Below, in pieces: positions 11,101-19,153 of a stretch of 64,000 bases of DNA (its first letter is position 1; every line of letters starts with the position of its first letter). A program made the position numbers and the translations under genes. The stretch comes from CAVQEK01 sp963711495. Lineage in GTDB: Bacteria; Bacteroidota; Bacteroidia; Cytophagales; Cyclobacteriaceae. The stretch spans positions 248,001 through 312,000 of the forward strand of contig CAVQEK010000005.1 of assembly GCA_963711495.1 (NCBI GenBank). The letters are read 5' to 3'. The notes under the pieces were generated by a model, which was not told the origin of the DNA, made no database searches, and was given only the letters and a program-made list of their open reading frames with translations.

Positions 11101-11662
11101 TTAATATCGTTTGGTTTGAAGGCACATTTATCTGATAATTACCATCAACATCCGTGACGGTGCCCTGGGTGGTACCTTTCACCACGACATTCACTCCCGG
11201 GAGTCCTTCCTGATCCTCTGAAGAGATGACTTTACCAGTGACAGTGATTCCCTGCAAATTAATTTCGAGTGGCTTCGAATTATTTTTATGCCTTCCGGTA
11301 AGCTTCCGTATTGTTATGCTATTGTTTACCTGCCTGAAGGCCACCTGGTAATTTTCAGATAATTTCATCAAAAGATCTGCCACTGTGATCTTTTGCTTGC
11401 TGAGATTGAAGTCCTTTATTCGCTTGAAATCGGGGCTATAATACACAAATTGAAAACCTGTCTGGGATTCAATTTTTGAGATCACATCCATCATGTCGGA
11501 GTGACTAAACTCAACCTCAATCTCCACGTCTTTTACACTGGAGATCTGTTGGGCATCACTATTATAAGCCAATACAAAACTCAAACAAACAAACTGTAAC
11601 AATGCTCCATACAATGTGAATTTTGAGACCATCATCAATAGTCTTAGTAACTTTTTTTTCAT
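8156..11662 (-). CDS. SusC/RagA family TonB-dependent outer membrane transporter with STN domain
   Basis: 1168 residues. Order: signal peptide (1-38), secretin/TonB N-terminal STN domain (about 45-120) which in FecA-type receptors touches the anti-sigma factor, carboxypeptidase-regulatory-like beta domain (139-213, TGKVISSEDQEGLPGVNV), TonB box and plug (220-350, with NPDDIESIQVLKDAASASIYG), then a 22-stranded beta-barrel ending LGVNLKF. The STN domain and the adjacent fecR and ECF sigma genes indicate trans-envelope signalling: ligand binding should release the sigma factor and raise expression of the locus. Forms a two-protein transporter with the SusD encoded 20 bases downstream. The ATG at 11662 is followed by a normal signal sequence; its upstream region carries structured leader DNA and an antisense promoter-like box. 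Confidence 0.97.
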   Translation of the reverse strand: MKKKLLRLLMMVSKFTLYGALLQFVCLSFVLAYNSDAQQISSVKDVEIEVEFSHSDMMDVISKIESQTGFQFVYYSPDFKRIKDFNLSKQKITVADLLMKLSENYQVAFRQVNNSITIRKLTGRHKNNSKPLEINLQGITVTGKVISSEDQEGLPGVNVVVKGTTQGTVTDVDGNYQINVPSNQTILSFSSVGFVTKEVTVGEQSVINISLAPDVQSLQEIVVIGYGTQKKTDITGSIATMDAEKLNERPINRVDQALVGQMSGVRVKQTSGIPGRGFSIQVRGTGSISANNEPLYVVDGFPLEVSPQTSSGGFDNGNPLTNLNPDDIESIQVLKDAASASIYGSRGSNGVVLITTKQGKTGKPQISFNSYVGWNETVKKLDVLSSQEYVDRWIEHENYFWVRDYGSKGATSSQTDDERRTLYNTLNPGNQIGPNEYLTQYMWDPRWLEPGHPGLDYVDWQDLFFRKGLVQSYQLSANGGNDITKYYVSGDYLNQEGIAIGVNYQQYSARANVEVQPSKAIKFGLNLSPSYSILEDPGVEGKDALTHIVVGMNPVVESSTGALGTNVGDNVSYAWGTSRVSPIAEAMNVDRSTKTFRAISTAYAEINILKDLRFKTSVNFDIHNSNSYRFTPAFITRNRAASGARSGYTRINFVNENTLNYVKTFGKHNLDILAGYSYSTFKFDDFSISGTGFASDDVPTLNAASSTSGTSSERKNVLISYFGRAQYNYADKYLFQASIRRDGSSKFGDNTKWGVFPSFSAGWRLSEEQFMQDVSLISDLKLRASWGLAGNNGVGDYDQVARLIYANYSYGGTLVNGQVPDNFPNPDLSWETSRTLDFGFDAGILENRIYASFDYYTKRNVDLLLNIPVPTASGFSTALTNIGEVLNKGWEVELNTRNTTGVLGWNTQINFSHNTNEVVKLGPNDTPILGGAFDITHNILEVGKPMYTIYVVQQDGLLTSDDIANGYPTYGSEEAGDPKYVDINNDGTIDANDRTYSGHPDPDYIWGITNSFNYKGFDLSILIQGQWGGVIYSTFGRAMYRTGQGATDNMLGKARNRVMWVEGQELTAADVAGKERKSPSTFGRIKNTDWLYPNDYWRIRNITLGYDLGKLFQSNVVRGARIYITAENWFGGDKYDGGFNPEAVNNSGDDYGAFPLSRSMILGVNLKF

Positions 11663-11673
11663 AATTTTGACTG

Positions 11674-11787
11674 TTTACTATTAAACATTTTACATTTTAA
11701 GATCCACGTTTCATGCAAATAGCCGTTTGCATGTAGTTCTCGTGGACGACAAAACCTGGGGTGTGTATCACATCGCAGGTTTTTTTA
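11674..11787 (+). ncRNA. candidate antisense RNA over the susC leader (first PUL)
   Basis: A perfect TAnnTTTG box (the Bacteroidota -7 element) reads TAATTTTG on the plus strand at 11662-11669; its first T is the complement of the A of the susC start codon. A transcript starting a few bases downstream would run through a nested hairpin (outer stem 11704-11708/11741-11745; perfect inner 8-bp stem 11712-11719/11726-11733) and stop at the T-rich terminator near 11787, about 113 nt. No good -33 TTTG lies at the usual distance. The second PUL has the same arrangement. The exact start is inferred. Confidence 0.35.
11751..11787 (+). terminator. antisense-oriented terminator between fecR and susC
   Basis: AAAACCTG (11751-11758) pairs with CAGGTTTT (11776-11783), followed on the plus strand by a T-run to 11786. 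The orientation opposes the fecR-susC genes, which are on the minus strand. There is no annotated plus-strand gene upstream that it could serve, so it suggests an antisense transcript ending just short of fecR. Confidence 0.55.
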
Positions 11788-11801
11788 TGGGAATTTTTGA
11801 C

Positions 11802-12863
11802 TCATAGGGTTTTTGGATTTTGGTTAAACTTCATGATTAAAATACTGTCTTCAATTACATAGTTAAAATCTCTGCCGAACTGCAGTGTTCTTAAAACATT
11901 ATCAAGATATTCGTTTTCAAATTTACCTGTAACGATAAAATTGTTTGGAGGAGTACCCTCAACTTCAATAGTTATACCATACCATCTTTCCAACTTTTCC
12001 TTCAAATCTGAGAAGGTGGCATCCTTAAATATCAGGATGCCTTCTTTCCAGGCTGTAACCGATTCTTTATCGAAGGCATGTTTAACCAGTTGATGATGCT
12101 TTGTGTTATATGCCAGTTCTTCGCCAGGAGTGAGGTAAACTGGTTCAAGATGAGATTCCTCTTGACTTGTTAAATGAACACGCACCTTTCCATCAATGAG
12201 TGAAATACTAGAATTTTGATCATTACTATACGATTTCACATTGAAACGGGTTCCCAAAACTGTCACATCGAATAGATCTGAATGAACGATAAATGGTCTT
12301 AAAACATCTTTCGATACTTCAAAATATGCTTCTCCTTTCAATGTGATATCCCGTTGTGTGGCACTGAAATGTTTTGGATAACGAATGCTGGATTCTGAAT
12401 TGAGCCATACCACAGAACCGTCAGGCAATACAATTCGTGATTTTTGCCCGGCTGGATTTTGCTTGATCTCTGTGGCTATACCATTAACTGGCTTGGAAGA
12501 CTGAAAAATGTGGTAAAAAAAATAGATGCCAGAACTTACCAATAAAATAAACGAAGCTGCAATACCCATGATCTTCAGCCAGTTGATAGAGCTTTCTGTT
12601 GGCTTCTTCTGGATCTCAATTGATTTATTGTGGAAGTTAGTAATAAGGTATAATTTATTTTTCAGTTTATTGAAGGCCTGATCACCGTCTAAGATTCCTA
12701 CCTCCAGATGACTATTTTCCCAGTAATTCTTGATGATCTCAAATTGCTTTTTATTGGCAGGAGAAGCATTTAACCATTTTCTGAGTTCCTGCACTTCTTC
12801 AAGATTTGCATCACCTGCCAGGTAGGTAAAAATGATTTGGTCTATATGATTGATTTTGGACAT
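11802..12863 (-). CDS. FecR family anti-sigma factor (transmembrane)
   Basis: 353 residues from the ATG at 12863; an upstream in-frame TTG at 12890 is less likely. A cytoplasmic N-terminal sigma-binding region (FTYLAGDANLEEVQELRKWL) precedes one membrane helix (about 96-116, IMGIAASFILLVSSGIYFF). The periplasmic FecR domain follows (about 140-240: LPDGSVVWLNSESSIRYP, GEAYFEVSKD, TVLGTRFNVKSY), and the C-terminal DUF4974-type domain (about 270-345) contacts the STN domain of SusC in the FecA model. It should hold the ECF sigma factor inactive until SusC binds ligand. It lies directly before susC but is two genes away from the sigma gene, which is unusual. Confidence 0.95.
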   Translation of the reverse strand: MSKINHIDQIIFTYLAGDANLEEVQELRKWLNASPANKKQFEIIKNYWENSHLEVGILDGDQAFNKLKNKLYLITNFHNKSIEIQKKPTESSINWLKIMGIAASFILLVSSGIYFFYHIFQSSKPVNGIATEIKQNPAGQKSRIVLPDGSVVWLNSESSIRYPKHFSATQRDITLKGEAYFEVSKDVLRPFIVHSDLFDVTVLGTRFNVKSYSNDQNSSISLIDGKVRVHLTSQEESHLEPVYLTPGEELAYNTKHHQLVKHAFDKESVTAWKEGILIFKDATFSDLKEKLERWYGITIEVEGTPPNNFIVTGKFENEYLDNVLRTLQFGRDFNYVIEDSILIMKFNQNPKTL

Positions 12864-13029
12864 TTTAAATGATGTCAATGGTATTATCAATCAAGAGACG
12901 TACAGAGTTCTTTGATTCCCTAATTCGGCGAAAATATTTTTTTGATTAAAGCCTTTTTAATAAAATATTCACAAAATGAATTCTATAGTTGAAGATGTAA
13001 AAGGCCTTTAAAAGGGACCAAATTCTTAT

Positions 13030-14553
13030 TTATTCAACCACCGGATCTCCCCCATTCCAATCCGGATTGGGTTTTAAAGGGGTGATTCCGTTTAAGTGCT
13101 CCCATTTTTTTAACAGATACCACAATTCATCGCGTATCTTTGGTTTTTCTGATGAAAGATCATGATCCTCGCCGATGTCATCAGCCAAATTATAGAGCTC
13201 CAGCTTGCCCGTTTCAAAATCTTCAATCAACTTGTAGTCCCCCAGTCGAATGATACTTCCTGGATTTCCGCCCTGATTGGAATAGTGAGGATAATACCAA
13301 AATAAAGGCCTTTTTGGCCATTCCTTTTTATTGAGCATGGGCAATAAATCAATCCCGTCGATATCGGTATAGGGCTGCAAATCAATACCCGCGTAATCCA
13401 TTACCGTTGGGAATATATCAATTCCGGATGCCGGCATATTGTTGGTAAGACGGCTTTTTGGATTTTCCGGATCCCTGATAATCATGGGTACACGAATACC
13501 TCCTTCATACAACCAGCCTTTACCACCTCGAAGTGGCCTGTTGGAAGTCGCTTCTCCTTCAGCAGTCGATAAACCACCATTATCGGAAGTGAAAATAATC
13601 AGGGTGTTGTCCGACAGATTAAGTGCATCGATGGTTTGCAAGACCTTGCCCAAATTGTCGTCCAAACTTCTCACCATAGATGCGTATACCGGATTACCTT
13701 GAATAATGCGCTCCTTATAATGACTGGGTCCACCAGTTGCATACTGCATCCAGGGTTCATTCGTTTTGAACTCATTTTGTTCATTCAGTTCTTTGGTTAT
13801 TCTTTTTTGTTTGTAGATCTCAATTAACGAATCTTTGGATTGCAATGGATTATGTACCAGATAGAATGATAGAAATACAAAAAAGGGTTTTTTTTGATTG
13901 GCATTGATAAACTTGATGGTCTCCTGTGTCAATCGATCGGGTAAATACTCATCAGAAGGCCCATCCGGTAAACGGGGATTGCCATAAGGCGGGAAATAAC
14001 CATTTAAACCCTGTTCCTTGTTTTTTTTCGGTGAACCAGCAGCCCAGCCCCCTTTGTTGATGTCATACCCTTGTTTTTCAGGCCAGAAGGGCGCTGTCTC
14101 GCCCAGATGCCATTTCCCGGCGAAAAATGTTTGATAACCTTTTTGCTTTAATGCTTCTGCGATGGTGGTTTCATTCAATTCCAGATCATTCTTTGTATCG
14201 GCAGCGATCCATCGATCATAAGGTGTGGCGCCTTGAAAAGCGGCCCTTCCTGGTATCCAATCTGTCACTCCTGTTTTGACCGGAAATTTGCCGGTTTGTA
14301 TGCTGGCCCTCGAAGGTGAACAAACGGGACAAGCTGCATACGCATTGGTAAACCGAACTCCGTCCAGCGCCAATTTGTCAATATTCGGTGTATCGTAAAA
14401 CGAACTACCGTAACATCCCAAATCAGTCCAGCCAAAATCATCGACCAGGATGACTACAATATTGCGATTGGTGGTCTCAGATAGCCGTGTGTTGTTTACA
14501 AATGAGGAAATCACTAAAACTATGGCCAGTAGAAAAAATCCTTTTTTTATCAT
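13030..14553 (-). CDS. S1 family (formylglycine) sulfatase, exported
   Basis: 507 residues from ATG 14553, which begins a clear signal peptide (MIKKGFFLLAIVLVISSFV); a longer in-frame start at 14619 would overlap the upstream phosphatase gene and hide the signal, so it is not chosen. The arylsulfatase signature is intact: metal ligands Asp38-Asp39 in ILVDDFGW, Cys78 in CSPSRAS (C-x-P-S-R, matured to formylglycine by an anaerobic- or aerobic-type enzyme encoded elsewhere), GKWHLGE, and the metal-binding FTSDNGG. The C-terminus (GDYKLIEDFETGKLELYNL) is the usual subdomain. It removes sulfate esters from sugars. It follows the PhoD gene by 28 bases, suggesting co-transcription, and its presence in the PUL argues that the glycan is sulfated. 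Confidence 0.95.
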   Translation of the reverse strand: MIKKGFFLLAIVLVISSFVNNTRLSETTNRNIVVILVDDFGWTDLGCYGSSFYDTPNIDKLALDGVRFTNAYAACPVCSPSRASIQTGKFPVKTGVTDWIPGRAAFQGATPYDRWIAADTKNDLELNETTIAEALKQKGYQTFFAGKWHLGETAPFWPEKQGYDINKGGWAAGSPKKNKEQGLNGYFPPYGNPRLPDGPSDEYLPDRLTQETIKFINANQKKPFFVFLSFYLVHNPLQSKDSLIEIYKQKRITKELNEQNEFKTNEPWMQYATGGPSHYKERIIQGNPVYASMVRSLDDNLGKVLQTIDALNLSDNTLIIFTSDNGGLSTAEGEATSNRPLRGGKGWLYEGGIRVPMIIRDPENPKSRLTNNMPASGIDIFPTVMDYAGIDLQPYTDIDGIDLLPMLNKKEWPKRPLFWYYPHYSNQGGNPGSIIRLGDYKLIEDFETGKLELYNLADDIGEDHDLSSEKPKIRDELWYLLKKWEHLNGITPLKPNPDWNGGDPVVE

Positions 14554-14581
14554 GATTTCAAACTTATGGTCAATGGGTAAT

Positions 14582-17227
14582 TTAAATACGTACCTTGATT
14601 TGTTTATTTTTCTTATCAATCTCTAAATCCCGGATGGTGTGATGCAAGTCTGCATCCGGATCACTAATGTGTACTGTGTAGTTGCCCGCTTCAAAAACCT
14701 TTGGTTTGAATTGCTGTCCTTTGATCCTCAATGTATACAAAACATCATTATTATTCTGATTTACAACCTGTATCACAGGGTCCGTGATTCCTTCTACAAC
14801 TAATTCAGCCAAATATCCAAATGGTGATTTATCGAAATTTTCGAGTTGTTTTATTTGAATGGGCCATCCCAGATATTGTTGACTGGAATTTTTTATTGGA
14901 TCAACATAACGGGGCCAACATTCCAAAGTGCTCACCCTGCTGGCTTTATCGAAAGTAACGACGCCGTAACCAGTTACGCGATCATATAAAAGGGCCGGTT
15001 CTTTGCCTGTTTTTTGTGGATTGGCCACCGCATGTACTGTCATTAAGTTACCAAAACCATCCTGAAAATTTCCGGTGTAGGCTGGCTGACCGGGAATATT
15101 CTTATGATCTTTATCGACTGATGGCCACCATCTTCTGGGCCAAAGATTGCATGTTGCCGGAACTGCAAACACATAGCCCGCATCCCGGTGTTCATCGACC
15201 CCATACTGTACCACACTGGGTAAATGCTGATCTCCGGCTAAATGGATGGCGAAACTTTTTCTCAAAACTTTTAGAACTTCATCACGTCGATTTTGAGGCC
15301 AACCATCTGAATCCATATCGCGTGTAGGAGCATCCCCGGTTACGTATACTCCCGGCTCAGGGACTTCCAATTTTGGTGTGTTCTGATCATTGAGCGTGCC
15401 ATTGGGTAAAGTTTGTAGACAGTTAAATGGTGTTGCAGAAATCAATACTTTAAATTGCGCCCCCTTGCTCCAATCCGCTCCCCATGCCTTAAGAAATTCA
15501 ATTTGCCGATCACCCAACAATCTCACAGTTTCAGGTTCCTGAAATTTTCGAACATCAAATTCCTGGTTTTCAGCATATCCATTCCATACTTTCGCCTCAG
15601 CCGGAAGTACCTCCTTAGGCGCAGACTTGAATTTTCTGTCTTCCACAATCCCAAAGCTAATCCCGCCATACTGCCAATGAGTATAATAAACAGTGATTCC
15701 TTGTAATACCGGAGTTGCGTCATATGGATCGGGCATATGACTGGTCTGGGTGAGTTGAGCCATATTTACCCAATCGGCTGGCATGGTATATCCGCCTGTA
15801 TCCTGCTGTTCAGTCTGATTGCCAAAATCAGAAGCTGCCTTGCCACGACAACCCCAGATATTGCCATGGTACATATCATGATCATCCGGCAAACAAGCTG
15901 AAGGAATATGCCGGAAAAGATTGCGGTAAGACCAGCCAAACTGATACCATTTTCTTAAATAATCCAGAATTGATCGATCCAGTGGGCCGCGCTCCACTCC
16001 AAATCCGCCATTGGACTCATAAAACTGATCGCCTACAAAAAATATCATATCGGCCTGGTGTTTGGAAGCATTTTCAATGACTTCATTATCCGGGAATCCC
16101 TGGTCCCAGTTACAACTCAAAACCAGTGATTTAATTTTCTCCCGGGCTATTGGTTCTGCGGCTATACTGCCTTCGTAGGAATAAATCCGATTCGTACCTG
16201 ATTTCATGGGCATTTCATAGATTACCCGGTAAGGTACAGTTTGAGCATTATCCCAATTCTCCACCCTAAATATTGCTACCCTGGCCTGGGCATGAATAAT
16301 GGCATCCGCAACTTTCTCCCATCCCGCATTCTTTCTAATTTCCAAAGTAGCTGCTTTTTGCCCGGGAAGATCAACCGGCGCTAATTGAGCACTGAGCTTC
16401 AAAATATTGTTGTTTAAGGAATACTGGGCAAAGTAAATCGGGCCATAAACCTGTTCCGGGTAAAAAGCAATTTTTTTGCCGGTCAAATGCCAGTCGGAAA
16501 AAGCCACTGCTGGTTTGATGATAGCCTTCTTTTCATTGAAGTGACTCACCAATGCAATATTCCCTGCAACATGAGTACCGGAAATTTGATTAACCTTCAA
16601 TACGGATAGTTGACGGGAATTGGATGGATCACTGGCTATCAAGGTAATTTTATAATTTTCCCCTTCCGGATCGGCCTGCAAATCCAATTGAATGCCTCGT
16701 GTTAATGCCTCCTCTGGTATATTATCCTCCGCCACTTGCTGACCAATAAACATTGAGCCATCCGTATTTACGCCGATATTCAACCCCTGGCCTGTGAAAA
16801 TTGCAGAACGGTAATCATCAAATTTACCTTTCGCACCAATTTTAAAACCGGCAAAATCACCCTTGCGCTGTTTGGATTGATCTCCCACAAATCGCAGTTT
16901 AACCGCCACATGAAAAGATTCCTTATTATCAAAAATTTGATGGGTAAGCAAATGTACCGTTCGGTTGGGACCTCTGCATAAACATTTTAATTCACCATTT
17001 TCAATGCCCCAATCTTGTAACCTTTGGGTCCAATATTCTTCACCTAACCATGTCATATCGTTCAATAAATCCCAACGGCTTTCGAAATCCTGATTGAAAA
17101 CTGGTTTAGCATTCGAACCTTTTTTAGATGTCTCACCGATTCTGCTTTCGCCAGAAGCTTCTTTAAACATCACCATCGGCGCAAATGCACCTGCCATAAG
17201 TTTTTTGAGCGTTGATCTTCTCTTCAT
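14582..17227 (-). CDS. concanavalin-like/PhoD-type metallophosphatase fusion, Tat-like export
   Basis: 881 residues. The N-terminus KRRSTLKKLMAG resembles a Tat signal, as is usual for PhoD. Residues about 40-250 look like a beta-sandwich of the concanavalin/DUF1080 type (FNQDFESRWDLLNDMTWLG; GIQLDLQADPEG), followed by a PhoD-type N-terminal beta domain (255-355). The metallophosphatase core has SCNWDQG (near 371), VGDQFYES (398-405), PDDHDMYHG (447-455), and LAGDQHLPS near the end of the domain, all typical of the PhoD branch of Fe/Ca phosphodiesterases. A C-terminal beta domain ends the protein. PhoD enzymes cleave phosphate mono- or diesters. Its place between the sigma gene and the sulfatase suggests a role in stripping phosphoryl groups from the target glycan or scavenging phosphate; this is inference. 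The sandwich domain is not part of minimal PhoD. Confidence 0.85.
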   Translation of the reverse strand: MKRRSTLKKLMAGAFAPMVMFKEASGESRIGETSKKGSNAKPVFNQDFESRWDLLNDMTWLGEEYWTQRLQDWGIENGELKCLCRGPNRTVHLLTHQIFDNKESFHVAVKLRFVGDQSKQRKGDFAGFKIGAKGKFDDYRSAIFTGQGLNIGVNTDGSMFIGQQVAEDNIPEEALTRGIQLDLQADPEGENYKITLIASDPSNSRQLSVLKVNQISGTHVAGNIALVSHFNEKKAIIKPAVAFSDWHLTGKKIAFYPEQVYGPIYFAQYSLNNNILKLSAQLAPVDLPGQKAATLEIRKNAGWEKVADAIIHAQARVAIFRVENWDNAQTVPYRVIYEMPMKSGTNRIYSYEGSIAAEPIAREKIKSLVLSCNWDQGFPDNEVIENASKHQADMIFFVGDQFYESNGGFGVERGPLDRSILDYLRKWYQFGWSYRNLFRHIPSACLPDDHDMYHGNIWGCRGKAASDFGNQTEQQDTGGYTMPADWVNMAQLTQTSHMPDPYDATPVLQGITVYYTHWQYGGISFGIVEDRKFKSAPKEVLPAEAKVWNGYAENQEFDVRKFQEPETVRLLGDRQIEFLKAWGADWSKGAQFKVLISATPFNCLQTLPNGTLNDQNTPKLEVPEPGVYVTGDAPTRDMDSDGWPQNRRDEVLKVLRKSFAIHLAGDQHLPSVVQYGVDEHRDAGYVFAVPATCNLWPRRWWPSVDKDHKNIPGQPAYTGNFQDGFGNLMTVHAVANPQKTGKEPALLYDRVTGYGVVTFDKASRVSTLECWPRYVDPIKNSSQQYLGWPIQIKQLENFDKSPFGYLAELVVEGITDPVIQVVNQNNNDVLYTLRIKGQQFKPKVFEAGNYTVHISDPDADLHHTIRDLEIDKKNKQIKVRI

Positions 17228-17377
17228 TTAATGTTTTTATTTAGTTTCATTTTTTACACTTCCATTTTTCAACCACCTCCCAGCATAGAATATGGATCGC
17301 CCCATATATTTCGCGCTCGGCCGGATTAAGACATATAACTCAATTATTGTTCTGTAAAATTGTGATTTCAGCAGGAA

Positions 17378-18004
17378 TTAAACCATAAATACACAGGCCA
17401 ATGTTCGGATAATCTTCCATTGTTGACCTGTAATATCATCCTTTGAACTCAGGTATTCAGTGATAGAGTCACGAATACGATGCATGGCCAGGTTGATATG
17501 ATTGTCGATGGTTTTACGGGAAACATTCAATAAGTCAGCAGCATCCTGATAGGAATGCCCTTCTTCCTTTACCAAACGATAAACCATGCGGCATTTTTCA
17601 GGTAATTGCAGGATTGCCTGATTGATCTTATGCACCAACTCTTGTTCTAAAATAATTTTTTCAGGATTTTGATTTACGATGTGCTCACTAAGGGTGGTTT
17701 CGGTTAATTCAACATGAATCAAATCCTTGTTCTTTCGCAATTGATCCAACGCCTTATTTTTTACCAATACATAGAGATATTTATTAAAGCTTTCTATTTC
17801 TGGCAATTTGGCCCTATTACTCCATATTTTAGTGAAAACATCCAATACAGTATCTTCAGCCAGTTCATTGTTGCGCAGGATCATGTAAGCCAATTGAAGC
17901 AAACGGGCATAATACATATCAAAAAGCCGCCTGAATGCCAGTTCATCATTTTCGTGGGCAATGCAATACACAAGGTTTGATATGATCAGATTTGTTTTCT
18001 CCAC
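17378..18004 (-). CDS. ECF RNA polymerase sigma factor (Bacteroidota PUL type)
   Basis: 208 residues from a GTG start; no ATG fits before conserved region 2. Region 2 spans about 25-90 (DELAFRRLFDMYYARLLQLAYMIL; AEDTVLDVFTKIW) and region 4 about 130-185 (LPEKCRMVYRLVKEEGHSYQDAADLLNVS with helix-turn-helix). The tail from about 188 is hydrophobic. It should direct transcription of this PUL once released by the FecR protein. It is the first gene of the block; the next gene downstream is the PhoD fusion, 150 bases away, rather than fecR. Confidence 0.93.
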   Translation of the reverse strand: MEKTNLIISNLVYCIAHENDELAFRRLFDMYYARLLQLAYMILRNNELAEDTVLDVFTKIWSNRAKLPEIESFNKYLYVLVKNKALDQLRKNKDLIHVELTETTLSEHIVNQNPEKIILEQELVHKINQAILQLPEKCRMVYRLVKEEGHSYQDAADLLNVSRKTIDNHINLAMHRIRDSITEYLSSKDDITGQQWKIIRTLACVFMV

Positions 18005-18033
18005 GAAATCAATTTTGGGTGATTACGGTTTTT

Positions 18034-18065
18034 TAAATGTAAACCAATCCAACAAAACATGCAAA
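18034..18065 (-). promoter_or_regulatory. candidate sigma-ABfr-type promoter for the ECF sigma gene
   Basis: On the minus strand, TTTG at 18065-18062 is followed after 20 bases by TACATTTA at 18041-18034, which matches seven of eight positions of the Bacteroidota -33/-7 consensus TTTG-N19-21-TAnnTTTG if the last G is ignored. The start codon lies 30 bases beyond the box. Confidence 0.4.
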
Positions 18066-18185
18066 AAATCCTGCCAGTAAAGAAGGTGAGCATTGGGGCC
18101 TGTTCCGGAAGTATTCTATCAGAAAAAATGTGCGACAATAGTATGAATAATAAAAAGGAAAGGGATCAGATGATCGCCATCATGC

Positions 18186-18872
18186 TCACAACGTATTGAA
18201 ATAATTAACTACTATTGCCATTCCTTCCGCTTCATGGTTTTTGACTTTCTTGTTTTCGACAAAAGTATTCAGCGCTTTTTGATGATCCGGTAATGCCTGG
18301 ATCAATTTTTTAACATTTTTGACTTTTTCCAATTCGCCACCGGGCAACTGCACAAAATATTCATCCGGAAGCCTGACAAATTTTGGTGGAACAGGATCAC
18401 GCATGGGTTTGGCTGGTTCACGTGGTCTGAATTCAATTTTCAATTTTCCCAATAAACTCACTTTGCCTTGGGCGAGTAATTCATAATAACCGCCTTCGCG
18501 ATTGCCTTTATCCAAGGTATATACAAAGGTTTTGTTATTGATGATGACACTATCTATTTTATGTTTTTCGTCCAGATCCAATATATGACCTTTATCTTCA
18601 AATTCCATCAGGTCATTGTAGATATTATATCTCAATGGGACGTCGGTGAATTTATATTTTCCTTCCAGGTAAATGCTGCCATGCGTAAAATCATCATTCA
18701 AATACGGCGAACCTTCCAGGTCAGGAGGCAGTTTATTCACACTATTATGAAATTCGACATTGTTAATAAAATCAGAGACATTTCTGTTAATATAATCGGC
18801 CTGGGCCTTCAGTTGGAAGGCCAGAAACAACGACATGCACAAAAAGGCAAAAAACCATATGTATTTTTTCAT
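18186..18872 (-). CDS. secreted protein of unknown function
   Basis: 228 residues with a good signal peptide (residues 1-24, ending QLKAQA). No catalytic family is recognised. The mature part is rich in beta-prone segments: SIYLEGKYKFTDVPLRYNIYNDLMEF is the kind of stretch seen in small secreted Bacteroidota proteins, then a proline-rich link (about 150-165, REPAKPMRDPVPP) and a charged helical end (LEKVKNVKKLIQALPDHQKALNTF). It is monocistronic as far as visible: 181 bases from the sigma gene's start region and divergent from the thioredoxin gene. It belongs to neither the PUL nor the next cassette on spacing alone. Confidence 0.7.
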   Translation of the reverse strand: MKKYIWFFAFLCMSLFLAFQLKAQADYINRNVSDFINNVEFHNSVNKLPPDLEGSPYLNDDFTHGSIYLEGKYKFTDVPLRYNIYNDLMEFEDKGHILDLDEKHKIDSVIINNKTFVYTLDKGNREGGYYELLAQGKVSLLGKLKIEFRPREPAKPMRDPVPPKFVRLPDEYFVQLPGGELEKVKNVKKLIQALPDHQKALNTFVENKKVKNHEAEGMAIVVNYFNTL

Positions 18873-19153
18873 GAATTCGTGTTAATCGTGATCAACCATT
18901 GAAAAATGTAATAATAACAAAAATACCAGGTCAATAATAACTTCCTGAGTAATCATCATAATTTTCAACGATATATTTACCAAAATCATATCCGGTTAAT
19001 CGAATTGCTCCCGCATAAAACAAGCAAAGGCATGATAAAATTCCCAATGAACACCGAATATGATTTCAAATTCATATTTTCGTAATGTCGCTTTTTTCAA
19101 CAATTCAGGTTTTACCATTACATTTCGAACCGATCCGTTTGAATAATAATTTT

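Noticed and set aside
1..18004. Xyloglucan PUL as a firm call for the first locus
   Set aside because: GH31, GH2 and GH29 fit side-chain trimming, but no endo-xyloglucanase is present and the sulfatase points to a sulfated glycan.
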